Of a DNA stretch of 64,000 nucleotides, positions 15,401 through 27,500 are shown piece by piece. Under the pieces are notes generated by a model. The model worked only from the letters and a program-made list of their open reading frames with translations. It did no database searches and was not told the DNA's origin. A program made the translations under genes and the position numbers. How positions within the stretch are numbered: position 1 is the stretch's first letter; every line of letters starts with the position of its first letter. The DNA is from Luzula sylvatica (taxonomy: Eukaryota; Streptophyta; Magnoliopsida; Poales; Juncaceae), in contig OX326959.1 in assembly GCA_946800325.1 (NCBI GenBank), positions 11,104,862 to 11,168,861 on the forward strand, read 5' to 3'.

Positions 15401-15480
15401 AAATTGGACAAACACCAAGAAAGTCTGTTTTTCGATTCATAACAATCTTTTAACGTTCTGAGGAGTCCAAATAACGTTGT
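6437..15480 (+). repeat. Satellite higher-order unit, copy 2 (9,044 bp)
   Basis: A complete unit: forward satellite about 6437-13066, scrambled junction about 13067-13119, reverse dimeric satellite about 13120-15480. Matching positions in the next copy are 9,044 bp downstream throughout, for example 9278 and 18322, 12866 and 21910, or 14025 and 23069. By eye only scattered single-base differences separate the copies. Two A-type monomers occur in forward orientation near 6490-6550 and 8230-8290; other forward monomers are B-like. No gene or transposon is seen. Confidence 0.95.
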
Positions 15481-18400
15481 TTTGAATCGAAAAACAAATT
15501 TTCTTAGTGCTTGTAAAATTTGGTGAAAAGTTACGTAGTAAAAGCTTCGATCCAAAACATCTCAAAAACACATTATTTGAACTCCTCTGAGCGTTAAAAG
15601 ATTGTTTTGAATCGTAAAACGAACTTTCTTAGTATTTGTAAAATTTGGTGAAAAGTATGTAGTAATAGATACGATTCAAATGATCTAATCATACACTATT
15701 TGAACTCCCCAAAGAATAAAAAGATTGTAACGAATCGAAAAACAAACTTTCTTAGTGTTTGTAAAATTTGATGTAAAGTTATGTAGTAATAGATACTATT
15801 CAAATGATCTAAAAATACGTTATTTGAACTCCACAATGCATGAAAAGATTGTTTTGAATCGAAAAACAAATTTTCTTAGTATTTGTACAATTTGGTGAAA
15901 TGTTATGTAGTAAAAGATACGGTTGAAATGATCAAAAATCACGTTATTTGAATTCCTCGAAGTGTAAAAAGATGGCTATAAATCGAAAAAAAAACTTTCT
16001 TAGTGTTTGTAAAATTTGGTGAAAAGTTACGTAGTAAAAGCTACGATTGAAATGATCTAAAAATACGTTATTTGAACTCCCCAATACATAAACATATTGT
16101 TTTGAATCGAAAATCAAATTTTCTTAGTGTTTGTAAAATTTGGTGAAATGTTACGTAGTAAAAGATACGATTCAAATGATCTAAAAATACGTTATTTGAA
16201 CTCCCCAAAGCATAAACAGATTGTTTTGAATCGAAAAACAAATTTTCTTAGTGTTTGTACAATTTGGTGAAAAGTTACATAGCAAAAGATACGATTTAAA
16301 TGATCTAAAAATACGTTATTTGAAATCCCCAAAGCATGAAAAGATTGTTAGGAATTGAAAAACAAACTTTCTAAGTGTTTGTAAAATTTGGTGAAAAGTT
16401 AGGTAGTAAAAGATACGATTCAAATGATCTAAAAATACGTTATTTGAACTCCCCAAAGCATAAAAAGATTGTTACGAATCAAAAAACAAACTTTCTTAAT
16501 TTTTGTAAAATTTGGTGAAATGTTATGTAGTAAAAGATACGATTCAAATGATCTAAAAATACGTTATTTGAACTCCCCAATGCGTAAACAGATTGTTTTG
16601 AATCGAAAATCAAATTTTCTTAGTGTTTGTAAAATTTGGTGAAAAGTTACGTAGTAAAAGATACGATTCAAATGATCTAAAAATACGTTATATGAACTCC
16701 CCAAAGCATAAACATATTGTTTTGAATCGAAAAACAAATTTTCTTAGTGTTTGTAAAATTTGGTGAAAAGTTATGTCGCGAAAGATACAATTCAAATGAT
16801 CTAAAAATACGTTATTTGAACTCCCCAAAGCTTGAAAACAATGTTACGAATAAAAAAAAAAAACTTTCTTAATGTTTGTAAATTTTGGTGAAAAGTTAGG
16901 TAGTAAAAGATACGATTCAAATGATCTAAAAATACGTTATTTCAACTCCCCAAAGCATAAACAGATTGTTTTGAATCGAAAAACAAATTTTCTTAGTGTT
17001 TGTACAATTTGGTGAAAAGTTACGTAGCAAAAGATACGATTCAAATGATCTAAAAATACATTATTTCAAATCCCCAAAGCATGAGAAGATTGTTACGAAT
17101 CGAAAAACAAACTTACTTAGTGTTTGTAAAATTTGGTGAAAAGTTATGAAGTAAAAGATACGATTCAATTGATCTGAAAATACGTTATTTGAACTCCCCA
17201 AAGCATAGACATATTGTTTTGAATCGAAGAACAAATTTTCTTAGTATTTGTAAAATTTGGTGAAAAGTTACGTAGTAAAAGCTTCGATCGAAAACATCTC
17301 AAAAACACATTATTTGAATTCCTCAGAGCGTTAAAAGATTATTTTGAATCGTAAAACGAAATTTCTTAGTATTTGTAAAATTTGGTGAAAAGTTATGTAG
17401 TAAAAGATACGATTCAAATGATCTAATAATACGTTATTTGAACTCCCCAAAGAGTAAAAAGATTGTTACGAATCGAAAAAAAAACTTTCTTAATGTTTGT
17501 AAAATTTGGTGAAATATTATGTAGTAAAAGATACGATTCAAATGATCTAAAAATACGTTATTTGAACTCCCCAAAGCATAAAAAGATTGTTACGAATCAA
17601 AAAACAAACTTTCTTAATGTTTGTAAAATTTGGTGAAAAATTATGTAGTAAAAGATACGATTCAAATGATCTAAAAATACGTTATTTGAACTCCCCAATG
17701 CGTAAACGGATTCTTTTGAATCGAAAAACAAATTTTCTTAGTGTTTGTAAAATTTGGTGAAAAGTTACGTAGTAAAATATACGATTCAAATGATCTAAAA
17801 ATACGTTATTTGAACTCCCCAAAGCATAAACAGATTATTTTGAATCGAAAAACAAAATTTCTTAGTGTTTACACAATTTGGTGAAAAGTTACGTAGCAAA
17901 AGATACGATTCAAATGATCTAAAAATAATTTATTTGAAATCCCCAAAGCATGAAAAGATTGTTAAAAATCGAAAAACAAACTTTCTTAGTGTTTGTAAAA
18001 TTTGATGAAATGTTATGTAGTAAAAAATGTGATTCGAATGATCTAAAAATATGTTATTTGAACTCCCCAAAGCATAAAATGATTGTTACGAATAAAAAAA
18101 CAAACTTTCTTAGTGTTTGACAAATTTGGTGAAATGTTGTGTAGTAAAATATACGATTCAAATGGTCTAAAAATACGTTATTTGAACTGCCCCAAGCATG
18201 AAAAAATTGTTACAAATCGAAAAACAAACTTTCTTAGTGTTTGTAAATTTTGCTGAAAAGTTATGTCGTAAAAGATACGATTCAAATGATCTAAAAATAT
18301 GTTATTTTAACTCCCCCAAGCATGAATAGATTGTTACGAATTGAAAAACAAACTTTCTTATTGTTTGTAAAATTTGGTGAAAAGTTATGTTGTAAAAGAT

Positions 18401-21400
18401 ACGATTTAAATGATCTAAAAATACGTTATTTGAACTCCCCAAAGCATAAACAGATTATTTTGAATCGAAAAACAAACTTTCTCAGTGTTTGTAAAATTTG
18501 GTGAAAAGTTAAGTCGTAAAAGATATGATTCAAATGATCTAAAAATACGTTATTTGAACGCCCCAAAGTATTAAAAGATTGTTACGAATTGAAAAACAAA
18601 CTTTCTTAGTGTTTGTACAATTGGGTGAAAAGTTACGTATCAAAAGATACGATTCAAATGATCTAAAAATACGTTATTTGAACTCCCCAAAGCATAAACA
18701 AATTGTTTTGAATCGAAAAACAAATTTTCTGTGTTTGTACCATTTGGTGAAAAGTTACATAGCAAAAGATACAATTCAAATGATCTAAAAATACGTTATT
18801 TGAACTCCCCAAAGCATAAAAAGATTGTTATGAATCGAAAAACAAACTTTCTTAGTGTTTATAAAATTTGGTGAAAGGTTATGTAGTAAAAGATACGATT
18901 CAAATGATCTAAAAATACGTTATTTGAACTCCCCAATGCTTAAACAGATTATTTTGAATCGAAAAACAAATTTTCTTAGTGTTTGTAAAATTTGGTGAAA
19001 AGTTACGTAGTAAAAGATACGATTCAAATGATCTAAAAATACATTATTTGAAATCCCCAATGCATAAACAGATTGTTTTGAATGGAAAAACAAATTTTCT
19101 TAGAGTTTGTATAATTTGGTGAAAAGGTACGTAGCAAAAGATACGATTCAAATGATGTAAAAATAAGTTATTTGAACTCCCCAAAGCATAAAAAAATTGT
19201 TTTGAATCGAAAAATAAATTTTGTTAGTGTTTGTACAATTTGGTGAAACGTTACGTAGCAAAAGATACGATTCAAATGATCTAAAAATACGTTATTTGAA
19301 CTCCCCAAAGCATAAACAATATTCGAAAAACAAACTTTCTTAGTATTTGTAAAATATGGTGAAATTTTCTGTAGTAAAAGATACGATTCAAATGATCTAA
19401 AAATACGTGATTTGAACTCCCCAAAGCTTAAAAAAATTGTTTTGAATCGAAAAATAAATTTTGTTAGTGTTTGTACAATTTGGTGAAACGTTACGTAGCA
19501 AAAGATACGATTCAAATGATCTAAAAATACGTTATTTCAACTCCCCAAAGCATAAGAAGATTGTTACGAATAAAAAAACAAACTTTCTTAGTGTTTGTAA
19601 AATTTGGTGAAAAGTTATGTAGAAAAAGATACGATTCAAATGATCTAAAAATACGTTATTTGAACTCCCCAAAGCATGAAAAGATTGTTACGAATCGAAA
19701 AACAAACTTTCTTAGTGTTTGTAAAATTTGGTGAAATGTTATGTAGTAAAAAATACGATTCAAATGATCTAAAAATACGTTATTTGAACTCCCCAAAGCA
19801 TAAAAAGATTGTTACGAATCAAAAAACAAAATTTCTTAGTCTTTGCCAAATTTGGTGAAATGTTATGTAGTAAAATATACGATTCAAATGGTCTAAAAAT
19901 ACGTTATTTCAACTCTCCCAAGCATGAAAAAATTGTTTTGAATCGAAAAACAAACTTTCTTAGTGTCTGTAAAATTTGGTGAAAAGTTATGTCGTAAAAG
20001 ATACGATTCAAATGATCTAAAAACACGTTATTTGAACTCCCCCAAGCATGAAAACATTGTTACGAATTGAAAAACAAACTTTCTTAGTGTTTGTAAAATT
20101 TGGTGAAAAGTTATGTTGTAAAAGACACGATTTAAATGATCTAAAAATACGTTATTTGAACTCCCCAAACCATAAACAGATTATTTTGAATCGAAAAACA
20201 AACTTTCTCAGTGTTTGTAAAATTTGGTGAAAAGTTAAGTCGTAAAAGATACGATTCAAATGATCTAAAAATACGTTATTTGAACTACCCAAAGCATGAA
20301 AAGATTGTTAAGAATTGAAAAACAAACTTTCTTAGTGTTTGTAAAATTTGCGGAAAAGTTATGTAGTAAAAGATAGGATTTATATGATCTAAAAATACGT
20401 TATTTGAACTCCCCAATGCATAAACAGATTGTTTTGAATCGCAAAACAAATTTTCTTGGTATCTGTAAAATTTGGTGAAAAATTACGTAGTAAAAGATAC
20501 GATTGAAATGATTTAAAAACACGTTATTTGAACTCCCCAAAGCATAAACATATTGTTTTGAATCGAAAAACAAATTTTTTTAGTGTTTGTACAATTTGGT
20601 GAAAAGTTACGTAGCAAAAGATACGATTCAAATGATCTAAAAATTCGTTATTTCAACTCCCCAAAGCATAAACTGATTGTTTTGAATCGAAAAACAAATT
20701 TTCTTAGTGTTTGTACAATTTGGTGAAAAGTTACATCACAAAAGATACAATACAAATGATCTAAAAATACATTATTTTAACTCCCCAAAGCATAAAAAGA
20801 TTGTTACGAATCGAAAAACAAAATTTATTAGTGTTTGTAAAATTTGGTGAAAAGTTATGTAGTAAAAGATACGATTCAAATGATCTAAAAATACGTTATT
20901 TGAACTCCCCAAGGCATAAACAGATTATTTTGAATCGAAAAACAAATTGTCTTAATGTTTGTAAAATTTGGTGAAAAGTTACGTAGTAAAAGATACGATT
21001 CAAATGATCTAAAAATACATTATTTGAACTCCGCAAAGCATAAACATAGTGTTTTGAATCGAAAAACAAATTTTCTTAGTGTTTGTACAATTTGGTGAAA
21101 AGTAACGTAGCAAAAGATACGATTCAAATGATCTAGAAATACGTTATTTGAACTCCCCAAAGCATAAACAGGATATTTTGAATCGAAAAACGAACTTTCT
21201 TAGTGTTTGTAGAATTTGGTGAAAAGTTACGTAGCAATAGATACGATTCAAATGATAAAAAAAATACGTTATTTGAACTCCCCAAAGCATGAAAAGATTG
21301 TTACGAATTGAAAAACAAACTTTCTTAGTGTTTGTGAAATTTCGGGAAAAGTTATGTAGTAAAAGATAGGATTCAAATGATCTAACAATACGTTATTTGA

Positions 21401-24400
21401 ACTCCCAAAAGCATAAACATATTGTGTTGAATCGAAAAACAAATTTTCTTAGTGTTTGTACAATTTGGTGAAAAGTTACGTAGCAAAAGAATCGATTCAA
21501 ATGATCTAAAAATACGTTATTTGAACTCCCCAAAGCATAAACAGATTGTTTTGAATCGAAAAACAAATTTTCTTAGTGTTTGTACGATTTGGTGAAAAGT
21601 TACGTAGCAAAAGATACGATTGAAATGATCTAAAAATACGTAATTTGAACTCCCCAAAGCATGAAAAGATTGTTACGAATTGAAAAACAGATTGTTTTGA
21701 ATCGTAAAACAAATTTTTTAGTATTTGTAAAATTTGGTGAAAAGTCACGTAGTAAAAGATACGATTCAAATGATTTAAAAATACGTTATTTGAACTCCCC
21801 AATGCATAAACAGATTGTTTTGAATCGAAAAACAAATTTTCTTGGTGTTTGTCAAATTTGGTGAAATGTTATGTAGTAAAAGATACGATTCAAATGGTCT
21901 AAAAATACGTTATTTGAACTCCCCAGAGCATAAACAGATTGTTTTGAATCGAAAAACAAACTTTCTTAGTGTTTGTAATATTTGGTGAAAAGTTATGTCG
22001 TAAAAGATACGATTCAAATGATCTAAAAATACGTTATTTGAACTCCCCAATACATAAACATATTGTTTTGTATCGAAAATCAAATTTTCTAGTGTTTGTA
22101 AAATTTGGTGAAATTTGAACTCCCCAATACGATTCGAATTTGTAAAATTTGGACTCCCCAAAAGATGGTTTGGATAGAATCTTTGGGTACGTAACTTTTC
22201 ACCAAATTGTACAAACAATAAGAAAGTTTTCTTTTCGATTCATAGCAATCTTTTAAATCTTTGAGGAGTTCATATAACATGTTTTTAGAAACTTTGTATC
22301 GTATCTTTTACTACGTAACTTTTCACCATATTTTACAAACACTAAGAAAGTTTGTTTTTCGATTCATAACAATATTTTAAGTTTCTGAGGAGTCCAAATA
22401 ACGGGTATTTTGAGATGGTTTGGATCGAATCTTTTAGTACGTAACTTTTCACCAAATTGTACAAACACTAAGAAAGTTTGTTTTTCGATTCATAACAATC
22501 TTTTAACATTCTGAGGAGTCGAAATAACGTGTTTTTGAGATGGTTTGGATCGAATCTTTTAGTACGTAACTTTTCCCCAAATTGTACAAACAGTCAGAAA
22601 GTTTTCTTTTCGATTCATAGCAATATTTTTAATCTTTGAGGAGTTCAAATAACGTGTTTTTAGTTCATTTGTATCGTATCTTTTTGTACATAACTTTGTA
22701 CCATATTTTACAAACACTAACAAAGTTTGTTTTGCGATTCATAACAATCTTTTAACGCTCTGAGGTGTCCAAATAACATGTTTTGAGATGATTTGATAGA
22801 ATCTTTTACTACGTAACTTTTACCAAATTGTACAAACACTAAGAAAGTTCTCTTTTCGATTCATAGCAATATTTTTACTCTTTGCAGAGTTCAAATAACG
22901 TGTTTTTAGATCATTTGTATCGTATCTTTTACTACATAACTTTTCATCAAATTTGACAAACACCAAGAAAGTTTGTTTTTCGATTCATAAAAATCTTTGA
23001 ACGCTCTGAGGAGTCCAAATAACGTTGTTTTGAGATGGTTTGGATCGAATCATTTGGTACGTAACTTTTCACCAAGTGTTATAAACACTAAGAAAGTTTT
23101 CTTTTCGATTCAAGGCAATCTTTTTACTCCTTGAGGAGTTCAAATAACGTGTTTTAAGATCATTTGTACTGTATCTTTTACTACATAACTTTTCACCAAA
23201 CTTTACAGACACTAAGAAAGTTTGTTTTTTCGAATCATAAAAATCTTTTAACGCTCTGAGGAGTCCAAATAACGTGTTTTTGAGATAGTTTGGATCGAAT
23301 GTTTTAGTACGTAACTGTTCACCAAATTGTACAAACACTAAGATATCTTTCTTTTCGATTCATAGCAATCTTTTTACTCTTTGAGGAGTTCAAATAACGT
23401 ATTTTTAGATAATTTGTATCGTATCTTTTACCACATTACTTTTCACCATATTTTACAAACACTAAGAAACTTTGTTTTTCAATTCATAACAATGTTTTAA
23501 TGCTCCTAGGAGTCCAAATAACGTGTTTTTGAGATGGTTTGGATTGAAGCTTTTGGTACGTAACTTTTCAACAAATTGTACAAACAATAAGAAAGTTTTT
23601 TTTTCGATTCATAGCAATCTTTTTATTCTTTGAGGAGTTCAAATAACGTGTTTTTAGATCATTTGTATCGTATCTTTTACTACATAACTTTTCTCCAAAT
23701 TTGACAAACACCAATAAAGTTTGTTTTTTGATTCATAACAATATTTTAACGCTCCGAGGAGTTCAAATAACGTCGTTTTGAGATGGTTTGGATCGAATCA
23801 TTTGGTACGTAACTTTTCACCAAATGGTACAAACACTAAGGAAGTTTTCTTTTCGATTCATAGCAATCTTTATAATTTTTGAGGAGTTCAAATAACGTGT
23901 TTTTATATCAATTGTATCATATCTTTTTCTACATAACTTTTCACCGTATTTTACAAACACTAAGAAATTCTGTTTTTCGATTCATAGCAATCTTTTAAGT
24001 TTTTGAGGAGTCCAAATAACGTGTTTTTGAGATGGTTTGGATCGAATCTTTTTTGTACGTAACTTTTCACCAAATTGTACAAACACTAAGATAGTTTTCT
24101 TTTCGATTCATAACAATCTTTTTACTCTTTGAGGAGTTCATATAACATGTTTTTAGATCATTTGTATCGTATCTTTTACTAGATAACTTTTCACCATATT
24201 TTGCAAACACTAAGAAAGTTTGTTTTGCGATTCATAACAATCTTTTAACGCTCTGAGGAGTCCAAATAACGTGTTTTTGAGATGGTTTGGATCAAATCTT
24301 TTAGTACGTAACTTTTCACCAAATTGTACAAACAATAAGAAACTTTTCTTTTCGATTCTTAGCAATCTATTTAATCTTTGAGGAGTTCAAATAACGTATT

Positions 24401-24524
24401 TTTAGATCATTAGTATCGTATCTTTTACTACATAACTTTTCACCAAATTGGACAAACACCAAGAAAGTCTGTTTTTCGATTCATAACAATCTTTTAACGT
24501 TCTGAGGAGTCCAAATAACGTTGT
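15481..24524 (+). repeat. Satellite higher-order unit, copy 3 (9,044 bp)
   Basis: Second complete unit: forward block about 15481-22110, scrambled junction about 22111-22163, reverse block about 22164-24524. It has the same monomer order and the same private variants as copy 2. Unlike copies 1 and 2, its end does not switch back to forward satellite but continues in reverse orientation (GTTGTTTTGAGATGGTTTGG at 24520). It is therefore the last unit of the tandem series, and this join is probably the original flank. Confidence 0.95.
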
Positions 24525-27500
24525 TTTGAGATGGTTTGGATCGAATCATTTGGTACGTAACTTTTCACCAAATGGTACAAACACTAACAAAGTTTTCTTT
24601 TCGATTCATAGCAATCTTTTTACTCTTTGAGGAGTTCAAATAACGTGTTTTTAGATCATTTGTATAGTTTATTTTTCTACATAAATTTTCACCATATTTT
24701 ACAAACACTAAAAAAGTATGTTTTTCGATTCATAACAATCTTTTAAATCTCTGAAGAATCCAAATAACGTGTTTTTGAGATGGTTTGGATCAGAACTTTT
24801 TGTACGTAACTTTTCACCAAATTGTACAAACACTAAGAAAGTTTTCTTTTCGATTCATAGCAATATTTTTACACTTTGAGGAGTTCAAATAACGTGTTTT
24901 TAGATCATTTGTATCGTATCTTTTTCCACATAACTTTTCACCATATTTTACAAACACTAAGAAAGTTTGTTTTACTATTCATAACAATCTTTTAAAGCTC
25001 TGAAGAATCCAAATAACGTGTTTTTGGAATGGTTTGGATCGAATCTTTTTGTACGTAACTTTTCACTAAATTGTACAAACAATATGTAAGTTTTCTTTTC
25101 GATTCAGAGAAATCTGTTTAATCTTTGAGGAGTTCAAATATCGTGTTTTTAGATCATTTGAATTGTATCTTTTACTACATAAATTTTCACCAAATTTGAC
25201 AAACACCAAGAAAGTTTGTTTTTCGATTCATAACAATCTTTTAACGCTCCGAGGAGTCCAAATAACGTGGTTTTTAGATTGTTTGGATCGAAACTTTTGG
25301 TACGTAACTTTACACCAAATTGTACAAACAATAAGAAAGTTTTCTTTTCGATTTATAGCAATCTTTTTACTCTTGGAGGAGTTCAAATAACGTGTTTTTA
25401 GATCATTTGTATCGTATCTTTTGCTACATAACTTTGTACCATATTTTACAAACACTAACAAAGTTTGTTTTGCGATTCATAACAATCTTTTAACGCTCTG
25501 CGGAGTCCAAATAACATAATTTGAGATGATTTGATCGAATTTTTTAGTACGTAACTTTCACCAAATTGTACAAAAACTAAGAAAGTTCTATTTTCGATTC
25601 ATAGCAATATTTTTACTCTTTGCTGAGTTCAAATAACGTGTTTTTAGATCATTTGTATCGTATCTTTTACTACATAACTTTTCTCCAAATTTGACAAACA
25701 CCAATAAAGTTTGTTTTTCGATTAATAACAATATTTTAACGCTCCGAGGAGTTCAACTAACGTCGTTTTGAGATGGTTTGGATCGAATCATTTGGTACGT
25801 AACTTTTCACCAAATGGTACAAACACTAAGAAAGTTTTCTTTTCGATTCATAGCAATCTTTATACTCTTTGAGGAGTTCAAATAACGTGTTTTTAGATCA
25901 TTTGTATCATATCTTTTTCTACATAACTTTTCACCGTATTTTACAAACACTAAGAAATTCTGTTTTTCGATTCATAGCAATCTTTTAAGTTTTTGAGGAG
26001 TCCAAATAACGTGTTTTTGAGATGGTTTGGATCGAATCGTTTTTGTACGTAACATTTCACCAAATTGTACAAACACTAAGAAAGTTTTCTTTTCGATTCA
26101 TAGCAATCTTTTTACTCTTGGAGGAGTTCAAATAACGTTTTTTTAGATCATTTGTATCGTATCTTTTTCTACATAACTTTGTACCATATTTTACAAACAC
26201 TAACAAAGTTTATTTTGCGATTCATAAAAATCTTTTAACGCTCTGCGGAGTCCAAATAACATGTTTTGAGATGATTTGATCGAATCTTTTAGTACGTAAC
26301 TTTCACCAAATTGTACAAACACTAAGAAAGTTCTCTTTTCGATTCATAGCAATCTTTTTACTCTTTGCTGAGTTCAAATAACGTGTTTTTAGATCATTTG
26401 TATCGTATCTTTTACTACATAACTTTTCACCAAATTTGACAAACACCAAGAAAGTTTGTTTTTCGATTCATAACAATCTTTTAACGCTCTGAGGAGTCCA
26501 AATAACGTTGTTTTGAGATGGTTTGGATCGAATCCTTTGGTACGTAACTTTTCACCAAATGGTACAAACACTAAGAAAGTTTTCTTTTCGATTCGTGGCA
26601 ATCTTTTTACTCTTTGAGGAGTTCAAATAACGTGTTTTTAGATCATTTGTATCGTATCTTTTACAACATAACTTTTCACCATATTTTACAAACACTAACA
26701 AAGTTTTTTTTCGATTCATAACAATCTTTTAAGTTTCTGAGGAGTCCAAATAACGTTTTCTGAGATGGTTTGGATCGAATCTTTTAGTACTTAACTTTTC
26801 ACCAAATTGTACAAACACTAAGAAGGTTTTCTTGTCGAATTATAACAATCTTTTTACTCCTTGAGGAGTTCAAATAATGTGTTCTTAGATCATTTGTATC
26901 GTATCTTTTACTACATAATTTTTCACCAAATTTTACAAACACCAAGAAAGTTTGTTTTTGGATTCATAACAATCTTTTAACGCCCCGAGGAGTCCAAATA
27001 ACGTGTTTTTTACATGGTTTGGATCGAATCTTTTAGTACGTAAATTTTCACCAAATTGTATAAACACTAATAAAGTTTTCTTTTCGATTCTTAACAATCT
27101 TTTCACTCTTTGAGGAGTTCATATAACATGTTTTTAGATCATTTGTATCGTATCTTTTACTACATAACTTTTCACCATATTTTATAAACACTACGAAAGT
27201 TTGTTTTTCGATTCATAACAATCTTTTAACGCTCTGAGGAGTCCAAATAACATATTTTTGCGATGGTTTGGATCGAATCTTTTAGTACGTAACTTTTCAC
27301 CAAATTGTACAAACACTAAGAAAGTTTTCTTTTCGATTCATAGCAATCTTTTTACACTTTGAGAAGTTCAAATAACGTGTTTTTAGATCATTTGTATGGT
27401 ATCTTTTTCTACATAATTTTTCACCATATTTTACAAAAACTAAGAAATTTTTTTTTGCGATTCATAACAATCTTTTAACGCTCTGAGGAGTCCAAATAAC

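Noticed and set aside
1..24524. CRISPR-like array.
   Set aside because: Repeats are contiguous satellite monomers without unique spacers, in a plant genome.
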